Source: Bacteroidales bacterium (GTDB lineage: Bacteria > Bacteroidota > Bacteroidia > Bacteroidales > UBA932). From it: 6,144 bases of DNA. Within the stretch, counting starts at the first letter, position 1; the number at the start of each line of letters is the position of its first letter. A program made the position numbers and the translations under genes. Under the pieces are notes generated by a model that saw only the letters and a program-made list of their open reading frames with translations, was not told the origin of the DNA and ran no database searches. This document shows positions 1-6,144 of the stretch, piece by piece. Location: assembly GCA_017509375.1 (NCBI GenBank), contig JAFWPT010000138.1, forward strand, positions 1 to 6,144, read 5' to 3'.

Positions 1-3000
1 ACCGGTGCTCCGGTGTTCGTAGCGCGTACGCTATATGAGATTATTGACAGCACGACTTACAGCCTGTATCCGCTGCAGGGCGGCGGCGTGGCGCCGCTTC
101 CTTCGCGAAGGAAAGAAACCAGGGATGGCGTGGAGTCCTGGCGAGAGACCGTTTTGAGCCGGGATTGCCTGGGTAACATCCGTAGCGTGAAGGCGAAGGG
201 AAGCCCGGAGACGGTGCTCCTGTGGAGTTATAAGGGCCGCTATCCGGTGGCCCGGATTGAAGGCGCTACGGCCGAGGATGTGGTGATGTGCATGGGCGGC
301 AGTTCCGTGGTGGATGCCATGACCACCCGGAGCGAACCGAATGCCACCGAGGCGTCCAAATTGGCGGCCCTGCGGGGACAGCTCCCCACGGCCCATGTGT
401 ATACATACGAGTACGTCCCCGGTTTTGGCATGAGTAAGATGACCGACCCGGCGGGGGTCACCATGACGTATGAGTATGACGGTGCCGGCCGGCTGAAGAC
501 TACGAGGGACGGCGACGGAAAGAAGCTGGAGGAGTGGACATACTCCCTGCTGAACCCCGGAACCAACCGGTTGAGCGTAAGGCATAAGACTTATTGTACG
601 CAGAGCGGGACCTCATATGCCGAGGACGTCCGCTGGTGGAATACGCTGGGGCTGGCACAGGAGGACATCTCTATCGGTGCCTCAGGCGACGGAAAGGACC
701 TGGTGACCGCCTATGAAGGGGACTTCCTCCTGCATGATGACGTTAAAACCTGGCTGCCCTATCCGGCAACCGGGACATCGGGAATGTTCCAGGTAGGCGC
801 GGCATCCCGCGCCGCAACCTATCACGGGAATGCGCTGGCCTATACGAAGAAAGGGTATGAGCTCTCGACACGGGACAAGGTGGAGCGTACGGCCCTTCCG
901 GGTTATGCCGGTGCCCATGAGGAAAGGACCTGGGAGATTGGCCATGAAGGTCCTCAGCGCCTTCGCTGGGAAGAGGGTATCGGCATTGTGGCCGATACGG
1001 TTTATACGTACTGGGCTCCGTCGGAGATAATGACCACGGTCACGGAGGATGCCGACTGTCGCCAGCGCATCGTGCAGACGGACCATTACGGGAAGGTGCT
1101 TGCCTCGGCCTGGTATCATGCGGAGTCTGTATCTCGGCCTGATAGCTGCGGGCTCATCGGCAACATAGAGGCTCCCGTGACGTACATTTATGATAACAGG
1201 GACCAGCTCCGCGCCGTGGCCGGCAGCGGCATTGCCCTGACGGACACGCTGAACATGTGGCGCTACGGTTACGATGCGCTGGGAAGGATGAACTCGAAAG
1301 GCATCCCGGGAGCCGCGAGGGAGTTCTATACCTATGACAACGAGGACCGCATTATTGCCGTGACGCGTCCCGATGCCCTGCTGGAGACGGAGTATGATGC
1401 TTTTGGCCGTGTTGTGAAGGAGTGGCTGACGCCCGCAGGCGGCAATAACAGGCAACTGATGTCCGAGTACTGTTATGACAGCCGAGATCTGGCCACGGTG
1501 CTCATGCTGGGATTCCGTGGCGTAATGTGGATGGGAACGGAAGCCCTGCAAGGGAAAGAGACCTATGCGAAACTGGCCGTTTTGGACAGTGACAATACCG
1601 TCAGCGGTTATGCCGAGCGGGCGACACAATATGACGAAAAGGGTCGTCCGACCTACATCATTACGCGTTATCCGGGGACTCTTCCATTGACGTACGATGT
1701 CCACACGGAGACGGTAGATTACGACTTCTGCAGTAATCCCGTTTCTCACGCCGAGGCTTTTTATACGGACGTTCCGGCATCGCAGTGGGCTTCTGTGTCC
1801 TTGCCATCTGCCAAGGCTGGCGTGAGCGTGGCGACGGACTATGATATCCGTTCCCGCGTAACGGCCCAGCGGACGGAACTCAGACAGAACGGAACAGTAA
1901 TAGCCAGAGATACCACCGTATATTCCTATGACGTGCTGGGCCGTCTGGGTTCCAGAACGTCATCTTCTGGCGGGACATCCTTTGGTATTGAGGAGACCTA
2001 CGCCCTGCAGGGCTGGATAAATGAACACGGGGTGTCGCTGGATGGGAATAATCTTTTCTATGAGACGCTCTCTCGTGATGAAGATCCTTCGTTCAGTGGC
2101 TTTTCGCCCTCATACACGGGACGGATTACACAGACAATCGAGACTTGGGGGAGTCCGAGCCCGAGTCCGAGCCCTTTGCCAAACTCTCCTAGAGGAGGTT
2201 TTCTTCCCGTATACAATCCCTTGTTTACGGCATATGGCTATGACCATGCCGGCCGTCTGAAGAAGAAGTCTTATGTCATCCGATCCTTCTTTCATATGGG
2301 GAATCCCGTCTCTTCCACGGACCAGAACCGGGAGTTGTTCAGTTATGATACGCGTGGGAATCTAACGCAAGTACGTTTCATCCCGGCAAACTCCGCTGAG
2401 GAAGATGTTACGCTGTATGGTTGTACCGGTGACCGCCTGACAAGCCTTACCAGGCAGACGGAGACCCGCCAGCAGGCCAACTGGCTGCCCCCTGTGGTTA
2501 CTCCCATTTCCTCGCATACGTTCACGCATGACGCGCGTGGCAGAATTACCTACGACGGATTGGATAACCAGAATATCGTGTACAATCACCTGGATTTGCC
2601 GGAAACAATCAGCCGGAATGATACGGTTTTGGTAAAATATGCTTATCTTGCGGACGGTATGAAAGCGGGGGCACTCAATGACGGCGGCGCAGGCCTGGTG
2701 TACCGGGGGAGTATGACCTTCCGCCGGGACTCCACGGGCGTGCTCAGTTTTGAGAGCGCCCCCCTCGCCGCGGGCCGCATGACTGCCAATGGCGTGCGTT
2801 ATCATGTAACCGACCATCTGGGTAGTGTACGTGGTGTGGTGGACGGTGCCACGGGAGCCTTGTACGAGGCCTCGAGATATGGCGCATATGGTCACCGTTC
2901 GGAAGAGACCAACCTGCGTGCAAACCTTTCTGTGAGCACGCCGCCTGCCGGCGAAGCCTCTTTCCGGTATCATTACACCGGGCAGGAGGACCAGGGAGCA

Positions 3001-3714
3001 GACTTCGGCCTTCCCTACACCGACTTCGGCGCCCGCCACTACAGCCCCTCCCTTCGCCGTTGGCTGGCCCCCGACCCGCTGAGCGAGAAGTACTACGATG
3101 TGAGTCCGTATGCCTATTGTGCCGGGGATCCGGTGAATTGTGTGGATGATAATGGAGAAGATTTTCGGCGGAAATGGATTAAAGAAACGAATACCGTGAT
3201 TATTAGTGCTCATTATGTGGCTAAAAACAGAGAATCATATGAATCCGCTATAATTGGCGTTTCTTTTTGGAATAGGAGAAAACAGGACATATATACTGAT
3301 AAGCAAGGCAATACATATCACATTCAATATAATCTAACAGTATCTGAATTGAATGCTCGTGATATGGACAAGGGCGCCCAAAACACATATGAGATTAATA
3401 ATGCAAAGGTTGATAAAGAATCTAACGATCCATCAGCAGGTGTTACTATAAATAATAAGCATATCTATGTGAAGAAAGAGTATGCTACACGTCTCAAAGG
3501 GGGAAATATTAGTTCTACTCCGGCCCATGAAATAGGTCATTCATTAGGAATGAAACATAGTCAAACGGGAATCATGTCCTTGGCTCAAGACTCAAATAGA
3601 TCAGCAGATGTACCATCAGAGAATATCCAGCAAATGATGTCTTCATCTGCTGGAACGGATACTAATAGTTTGATAACAAAGATTATTGATGCGGTTAAAG
3701 ATATTTTTGATTAA
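1..3714 (+). CDS. Rhs/YD-repeat polymorphic toxin with C-terminal metzincin-like metalloprotease tip (5' end outside window)
   Basis: The reading frame is open from base 1 (codons T-G-A-P before the GTG at 13), so the true start lies upstream and that GTG is not a start. The visible part is 1237 codons. It shows many YD-type repeats, for example YEYDGAGRL (codon 157), YIYDNRDQL (395), YGYDALGRM (422), YTYDNEDRI (443), TEYDAFGRV (about 464), YSYDVLGRL (641), YGYDHAGRL (745) and FSYDTRGNL (780). The Rhs core follows: DHLGSVRG from codon 938, YHYTGQE from 990, FGARHYSP at about 1009-1016, DPLSEKYYD from 1025 and DPVNCVDDNG at 1043-1052. YD repeats and the core form a shell that encloses a variable C-terminal toxin. 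Here the last 183 or so codons are AT-rich and hold HEIGHSLGMKH (1176-1186). The secretion route cannot be told because the N-terminus is missing. The Rhs assignment is firm; the toxin activity is inferred from the zinc motif. Confidence 0.93.
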   Translation, partial: TGAPVFVARTLYEIIDSTTYSLYPLQGGGVAPLPSRRKETRDGVESWRETVLSRDCLGNIRSVKAKGSPETVLLWSYKGRYPVARIEGATAEDVVMCMGGSSVVDAMTTRSEPNATEASKLAALRGQLPTAHVYTYEYVPGFGMSKMTDPAGVTMTYEYDGAGRLKTTRDGDGKKLEEWTYSLLNPGTNRLSVRHKTYCTQSGTSYAEDVRWWNTLGLAQEDISIGASGDGKDLVTAYEGDFLLHDDVKTWLPYPATGTSGMFQVGAASRAATYHGNALAYTKKGYELSTRDKVERTALPGYAGAHEERTWEIGHEGPQRLRWEEGIGIVADTVYTYWAPSEIMTTVTEDADCRQRIVQTDHYGKVLASAWYHAESVSRPDSCGLIGNIEAPVTYIYDNRDQLRAVAGSGIALTDTLNMWRYGYDALGRMNSKGIPGAAREFYTYDNEDRIIAVTRPDALLETEYDAFGRVVKEWLTPAGGNNRQLMSEYCYDSRDLATVLMLGFRGVMWMGTEALQGKETYAKLAVLDSDNTVSGYAERATQYDEKGRPTYIITRYPGTLPLTYDVHTETVDYDFCSNPVSHAEAFYTDVPASQWASVSLPSAKAGVSVATDYDIRSRVTAQRTELRQNGTVIARDTTVYSYDVLGRLGSRTSSSGGTSFGIEETYALQGWINEHGVSLDGNNLFYETLSRDEDPSFSGFSPSYTGRITQTIETWGSPSPSPSPLPNSPRGGFLPVYNPLFTAYGYDHAGRLKKKSYVIRSFFHMGNPVSSTDQNRELFSYDTRGNLTQVRFIPANSAEEDVTLYGCTGDRLTSLTRQTETRQQANWLPPVVTPISSHTFTHDARGRITYDGLDNQNIVYNHLDLPETISRNDTVLVKYAYLADGMKAGALNDGGAGLVYRGSMTFRRDSTGVLSFESAPLAAGRMTANGVRYHVTDHLGSVRGVVDGATGALYEASRYGAYGHRSEETNLRANLSVSTPPAGEASFRYHYTGQEDQGADFGLPYTDFGARHYSPSLRRWLAPDPLSEKYYDVSPYAYCAGDPVNCVDDNGEDFRRKWIKETNTVIISAHYVAKNRESYESAIIGVSFWNRRKQDIYTDKQGNTYHIQYNLTVSELNARDMDKGAQNTYEINNAKVDKESNDPSAGVTINNKHIYVKKEYATRLKGGNISSTPAHEIGHSLGMKHSQTGIMSLAQDSNRSADVPSENIQQMMSSSAGTDTNSLITKIIDAVKDIFD
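2151..2202 (+). repeat. In-frame low-complexity insert: 12-nt tandem repeat followed by a small palindrome
   Basis: Inside the Rhs gene, gagtccgagccc occurs twice in tandem (2151-2162 and 2163-2174) and encodes an SPSPSP run. It is followed directly by an inverted repeat at 2181-2201: arms ctcct (2186-2190) and aggag (2193-2197), extended by aaac and gttt with one bulged T. The segment encodes LPNSPRGGF and lies just before the YGYDHAGRL repeat. It is unlike the surrounding YD-repeat sequence, so it may be a short palindromic element captured in frame, or simple replication slippage making a flexible loop in the shell. Confidence 0.55.
3163..3711 (+). other. Variable C-terminal tip: metzincin-type zinc metallopeptidase domain
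   Basis: This is a sub-domain of the Rhs protein, codons about 1055-1237. It carries HEIGHSLGMKH at codons 1176-1186 (bases 3526-3558), the metzincin pattern HExxHxxGxxH. His1176, His1180 and His1186 are the expected zinc ligands and Glu1177 the general base. GIMS follows, with Met1192 six residues after the third His, as expected for the Met-turn. Upstream are segments with a zincin-like N-lobe look (NTVIISAHY; NTYHIQYNLTVSELNARD). After the Met-turn comes a polar stretch and then a C-terminal amphipathic segment, SLITKIIDAVKDIFD. All visible catalytic residues are intact, so the domain may be active. The substrate is unknown. Composition drops to about 35% G+C here, against about 60% in the core, which is typical of an exchanged tip. 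Confidence 0.8.
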
Positions 3715-4597
3715 AACCTTTCGACTTCTTTTATTGTTAGTATTGATAGTATTAATTAGAACTGCAATACTAGGGTATAGGGGAAGCCGGAATAAGGCGG
3801 GATGTATAGATTGGACAAGCCACTCATCCCAAATGGATTCGGTATCAACTGATGCGTATAGCCTTGATGGGTTGCCGATACCGATTATTGGTTTCGATGA
3901 TTGGACAGGGGTGCAAGAGGAGATCAAGATGGGAGAAAATAAGGGAAAGAGTAGCTTCATTTATTATATGACCCCTAGAAGCAATCATATGGCGAATGCA
4001 ATGTCTGCTTATACGGATAACTTATCTACGCATGACTGTTTGTATTATCCGATATTAAAGTGGTTATATAATGGTATCGCGCCTGTAATAAAGCTTAACA
4101 CGATTCGTGGACTGGCTCGAGTCGATTTATGTTTGGTGCTTCTTTTTGAGAGACTGTTCTGTAAAAAAAAGAATCTGGACTATACCTTTATTGCGCAAGG
4201 GAAGAATCAAGTGTGGTTTGATGCTGTGTACATTACTCATCGTTGCAGGTATGCTATTGAAGTGTTGGATTTTGAAGAAAGCACGTGGGGGTTATATTAT
4301 TACCCGACTATTTTGATTGATTGGACTATTGGTGTAGAGGAAGACGGCTCATTTATGGGCAGGGATGATGGAACGGGTTTATACAGAACACATCGTTCTA
4401 TACCAATCAAGAAAGCAGTGTTGTATGAATACTATTCATTACTTCCTTGTGGCTATTATGTAAGGATATGGAGCCCGCATGCTTTGACAAAGCAGGATGC
4501 TATCACCTACCTGGATGACTATACAAATGTGACAGAGGAAATGAATGCCATAATAAAAGAATTCGTCTTTTGTAATCGGTCATATCATGGACTCTAA
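3689..4597 (+). CDS. Candidate membrane-anchored immunity protein for the metzincin Rhs tip (family not recognised)
   Basis: I do not recognise the family. The 302-residue protein starts at ATG 3689, with a TTG codon directly upstream at 3686 as an alternative. It overlaps the end of the Rhs gene by 26 nt, so translation may be coupled; no clear Shine-Dalgarno sequence is visible. The N-terminus is basic (MRLKIFLIK), followed by one strongly hydrophobic stretch at about residues 11-29 (LLLLLVLIVLI), interrupted by Arg24. No lipobox cysteine follows, so a signal anchor is more likely than a lipoprotein. The remainder looks soluble, rich in Tyr and Trp, with about eight cysteines. Its AT-rich composition (19 of 60 G+C in 4381-4440) matches the toxin tip rather than the Rhs core, so the two appear to have travelled together. 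Position, overlap and composition are what suggest immunity; no sequence motif shows it. A membrane-bound accessory protein is the main alternative. Confidence 0.7.
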   Translation: MRLKIFLIKTFRLLLLLVLIVLIRTAILGYRGSRNKAGCIDWTSHSSQMDSVSTDAYSLDGLPIPIIGFDDWTGVQEEIKMGENKGKSSFIYYMTPRSNHMANAMSAYTDNLSTHDCLYYPILKWLYNGIAPVIKLNTIRGLARVDLCLVLLFERLFCKKKNLDYTFIAQGKNQVWFDAVYITHRCRYAIEVLDFEESTWGLYYYPTILIDWTIGVEEDGSFMGRDDGTGLYRTHRSIPIKKAVLYEYYSLLPCGYYVRIWSPHALTKQDAITYLDDYTNVTEEMNAIIKEFVFCNRSYHGL

Positions 4598-4641
4598 GAG
4601 TTTGCTACCATGTGACCAACCCATGGGGTTATCGATTAAAC

Positions 4642-4671
4642 ACTCCGCCCCTCGTGACGGAGTTACTTTTT
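4642..4671 (+). terminator. Possible weak terminator after the candidate immunity gene
   Basis: A 6-bp stem actccg (4642-4647) and cggagt (4658-4663) encloses a 10-nt loop and is followed by tactttttat, which is T-rich. It lies about 45 nt after the stop of the upstream gene on the same strand. The stem is short and the T tract is interrupted, so the call is tentative. Confidence 0.4.
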
Positions 4672-4672
4672 A

Positions 4673-4697
4673 TAAACGGCTGGACCACAGTCGTTTA
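4673..4697. repeat. Short hairpin with partial direct repeat nearby
   Basis: A 10-bp stem (4673-4682 with 4688-4697, one G-T pair) encloses the 5-nt loop gacca. Part of it, gaccacag followed by a ..gttt segment (4683-4696), recurs 52 nt on at 4735-4748 with 12 of 14 bases identical. The second copy borders the large inverted repeat. It could be a second terminator stem, but it lacks a following T run. Its function is unknown. Confidence 0.35.
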
Positions 4698-4739
4698 AGT
4701 GCCAGAAAAATCGCATGGGCACCTCAAAAAGCACGACCA

Positions 4740-4878
4740 CAGCGGTTTGTAAAAGCGTTTTTGTTAACATGTTGAAAATTAGCAAAATATACAATCTCCT
4801 TGCGGCGTTTTGATCGCAAGGTAAACACATATTGTACTAATAATGAACGACTTAACAAAAACGGCTTGTGCGCGGCTG
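4740..4878. repeat. Imperfect inverted repeat of about 139 bp centred near 4809.5
   Basis: The inner stem ccttgcg (4798-4804) pairs with cgcaagg (4815-4821). The outer 12-bp arms cgtttttgttaa (4756-4767) and ttaacaaaaacg (4852-4863) are perfect. Both pairs share exactly the same centre. Between them the symmetry persists: comparing 4756-4790 with the reverse complement of 4829-4863 gives 27 of 35 matches. Beyond the outer arms, cagc (4740-4743) and gctg (4875-4878) continue the symmetry with a one-base shift. An 8-bp palindrome, aacatgtt (4766-4773), lies in the left arm. No reading frame here looks real. The element sits where composition changes from AT-rich to GC-rich. It may be a recombination or attachment site, a small inverted-repeat element (MITE-like), or a structured RNA. 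Confidence 0.65.
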
Positions 4879-5057
4879 AAATGGGTCGACCCGGTCCTCG
4901 CGCACACCCGTTCCCGCCGATTCGCTCCGGAATCAGCCCCCCGCCCCTATTTTTGGCCGCCGGCATCGGCCGGGCTTTGCCACGTTGATGAGGGCAGAGG
5001 CGCTGTAGGCCCTTCAGAGGCCGATGGACTTGTCGACGCGGCAAATCACCCGAACAA
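4864..5057. other. GC-rich non-coding stretch with no recognised gene
   Basis: About 190 bases, up to 68% G+C (41 of 60 in 4921-4980), with short GC-rich complementary segments such as ggccg and cggcc near 4955-4971. Reading frames across it give Arg-, Pro- and Gly-rich translations with no recognisable domain. No tRNA or rRNA signature was seen. It could be decayed coding sequence or a plain intergenic spacer on the backbone side of the cassette border. Confidence 0.4.
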
Positions 5058-5094
5058 CAAACAACCCGCGAACCGGATGGGCGCGGGTTGTTTG
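5058..5094 (-). terminator. Rho-independent terminator of the DUF1015 gene
   Basis: A perfect 13-bp stem, caaacaacccgcg (5058-5070) and cgcgggttgtttg (5082-5094), encloses an 11-nt loop. It begins 21 nt after the DUF1015 stop codon in the direction of that gene. Read on the minus strand, the 3' arm ends in ttgtttg and continues into ttgttcggg, giving an interrupted T-rich tail. Because the stem is symmetric, it may also stop transcripts arriving from the Rhs side. Confidence 0.8.
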
Positions 5095-5115
5095 GATGAT
5101 GCTGACGGGAGGACC

Positions 5116-6144
5116 TTAGTCCAGGCTGTGGATGGCGAGACCGCTGCGGAGCTTGGGCTCGAACCAGGTGGTCTTGGGGGGCATGATATTGCCGGTGTCG
5201 GCAATGCGGATGAGCTGGTCCATGGACACGGGGTAGAGGGCAAAGGCCACCTTCATCTCTCCGGAATCCACGCGGCGGGAGAGTTCTCCCAGGCCGCGGA
5301 TTCCGCCCACGAAATCGATGCGGTTTGAGGTGCGGAGGTCCTTGATACCCAGAATCTTGTCCAGTACCAGGTTGCTCAGGATGGTGACATCCAGCACGCC
5401 GATGGGGTCGGCATCATCATACCGGCCCGGCTTGGCCGTGAGGCTGTACCACACGCCCTCGATGTACATGGAGAAGTTGTGCAGGCCGGCGGGATGGTAA
5501 ATCTCGCTGCACTTGCAGTGGCAGGGGTACTCGCAGTTGCACTTGCCGCCGTCCTGGGTGCAGTCACACTTGCATTCGATGTCGAAGTCCGCTTCCAGGG
5601 CCTGGAAGAAATCGGCCGTGGAGAGGCCGTTCAGGTCCTTGACCACGCGGTTGTAGTCGATGATGGCGAGCTGGCTCTGCGGGAAGCAGACGGCCATGAA
5701 GTAGTTGTACTCCTCGTTTCCCGTATGGTGCGGGTTGGCGGCCTTCTTCTCGGCCCCCACGCGGGCAGCGGCGGCGGTGCGGTGATGCCCGTCGGCCACG
5801 TAGAAGGCATCTATGTCATGGGTGAAGATTTCCGTAATGCGGGCGTTGACGCTGTCGTCGTCGATGACCCAGAAAGTGTGCGTGAAGTTGTTTTCGTCCA
5901 CGAACTTGTATTCGGGCTCGCCGGCCGCGGTACGGGCAATGATCCCGCCCAGCTCGGCGTTGTCCTTGAAGGCGAAGAAGACGGGCTCGATGTTGGCATT
6001 CTGGATGCGCACATGCACCATGCGGTCGTCCTCCTTGTCCTTGCGGGTGAGCTCATGCTTTTTGATGATGCCGTTGGCATAATCGTCGGTATGGGCACAG
6101 AGGACAATGCCGTACTGGGTGCGGCTGCCCATGGTCTGGGCATA
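5116..6144 (-). CDS. DUF1015 family protein (COG4198-like), 5' end outside window, with Cys-rich insertion
   Basis: The frame is open to the right edge. Codons Y-A-Q-T precede the ATG at 6132 and fit the family's conserved YAQTMxxxTQYGIV segment, so that ATG is internal. The visible part is 342 residues and the family usually has about 410, so roughly 70 N-terminal residues are missing. Family hallmarks seen are IIKKHELTRKDKEDDR, NANIEPVFFAF, FWVIDDD, the signature YVADGHHRTAAA (GHHR at about 5779-5790), EEYNYFMAVCFP, IGVLDVTILSNLVLD, LRTSNRIDFVGG and the C-terminal PPKTTWFEPKLRSG. In Bacteroides this gene commonly sits beside serC and serA, which suggests a link to serine metabolism; those genes would lie upstream, outside the window. 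The biochemical role is not established from this sequence. An unusual Cys-rich insertion lies at 5509-5574. Confidence 0.92.
   Translation of the reverse strand, partial: YAQTMGSRTQYGIVLCAHTDDYANGIIKKHELTRKDKEDDRMVHVRIQNANIEPVFFAFKDNAELGGIIARTAAGEPEYKFVDENNFTHTFWVIDDDSVNARITEIFTHDIDAFYVADGHHRTAAAARVGAEKKAANPHHTGNEEYNYFMAVCFPQSQLAIIDYNRVVKDLNGLSTADFFQALEADFDIECKCDCTQDGGKCNCEYPCHCKCSEIYHPAGLHNFSMYIEGVWYSLTAKPGRYDDADPIGVLDVTILSNLVLDKILGIKDLRTSNRIDFVGGIRGLGELSRRVDSGEMKVAFALYPVSMDQLIRIADTGNIMPPKTTWFEPKLRSGLAIHSLD
5509..5574 (-). other. Eight-cysteine insertion within the DUF1015 protein
   Basis: Twenty-two codons begin CKCDC, pass through GGKCNCEYPC and end HCKC. They contain eight Cys and one His, mostly as CxC pairs. 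They lie between the segment ending ADFDIE and the following SEIYHPAGLHNFSMYIEG, where the usual Bacteroides-type protein, as I recall it, has a short Cys-free linker. The density of CxC pairs resembles metallothionein or metal-cluster binding loops. Metal binding is inferred only. The flanking frame is intact, so this is not a frameshift. Confidence 0.75.

Noticed and set aside
682..1749. Long minus-strand open frame (355 codons) inside the Rhs gene
   Set aside because: It is antisense to clear YD-repeat coding sequence, and its translation is rich in Arg, His, Ile and Val with no recognisable domain. It is a by-product of GC-rich coding sequence.
2362..3213. Minus-strand open frame of 283 codons opposite the Rhs core
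   Set aside because: It lies antisense to the conserved Rhs core and its product resembles no known family.
4587..4775. Plus-strand open frame of 62 codons after the candidate immunity gene
   Set aside because: It spans the possible terminator and two hairpins, and its translation has no recognisable feature.
4783..4793. Minus-strand gtatattttgc resembling a Bacteroides -7 box (TAnnTTTG) or a CTnDOT-type core (GTAnnTTTGC)
   Set aside because: The spacing is one base too long for either consensus, no good -33 TTTG is placed upstream, and no gene follows.
4724..5044. Minus-strand open frame of 106 codons in the intergenic region
   Set aside because: The translation is Arg-, Pro- and Gly-rich and then changes character across the inverted repeat. 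It has no domain, and it lies beyond the DUF1015 terminator with no convincing promoter.
4843..5328. Plus-strand open frame of 161 codons
   Set aside because: It runs through the terminator hairpin and into the antisense of the DUF1015 3' end, so it is not a real gene.
5811..6143. Second minus-strand open frame overlapping the DUF1015 gene
   Set aside because: It is a shifted frame giving a Ser-, Pro- and Thr-rich translation, while the overlapping DUF1015 frame is clearly the coding one.

Overview
The window looks like a Bacteroidales-type chromosome segment. The evidence is the Bacteroides-style wording of the YD/Rhs core, a downstream DUF1015 protein close to the Bacteroides form, and the absence of strong Shine-Dalgarno sites. 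The backbone is GC-rich (for example 38 of 60 bases in 2761-2820 and 33 of 60 in 5461-5520). That would suit a higher-GC genus such as Alistipes, but the genus is a guess.

Layout: (1) Bases 1-3714, plus strand, hold the C-terminal 1237 codons of an Rhs/YD-repeat protein whose N-terminus lies left of the window. After the Rhs core (codons about 934-1054) comes a roughly 183-residue AT-rich tip. It carries the metzincin zinc motif HEIGHSLGMKH and a downstream Met-turn-like GIMS, so the gene looks like a polymorphic toxin with a metalloprotease warhead. (2) Bases 3689-4597 hold a 302-residue membrane-anchored protein of unknown family that overlaps the Rhs gene by 26 nt. By position it is the candidate cognate immunity protein. 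(3) Bases 4598-5115 are non-coding. They contain a possible weak terminator, a small hairpin, a striking imperfect inverted repeat of about 139 bp centred near 4809.5, a GC-rich stretch without recognisable genes, and a strong hairpin terminator. (4) Bases 5116-6144, minus strand, hold a DUF1015-family protein cut by the right edge, with an unusual eight-cysteine insertion.

Base composition falls sharply at the start of the tip (21 of 60 G+C in 3241-3300), stays low through the candidate immunity gene (19 of 60 in 4381-4440), and rises again just after the inverted repeat (41 of 60 in 4921-4980). This fits an exchanged toxin-immunity cassette joined to a resident Rhs scaffold and set against a housekeeping gene that converges on it. 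The most noteworthy items are the metzincin tip with its unrecognised partner, the inverted repeat at the cassette's right border, and the Cys-rich insertion in the DUF1015 protein.
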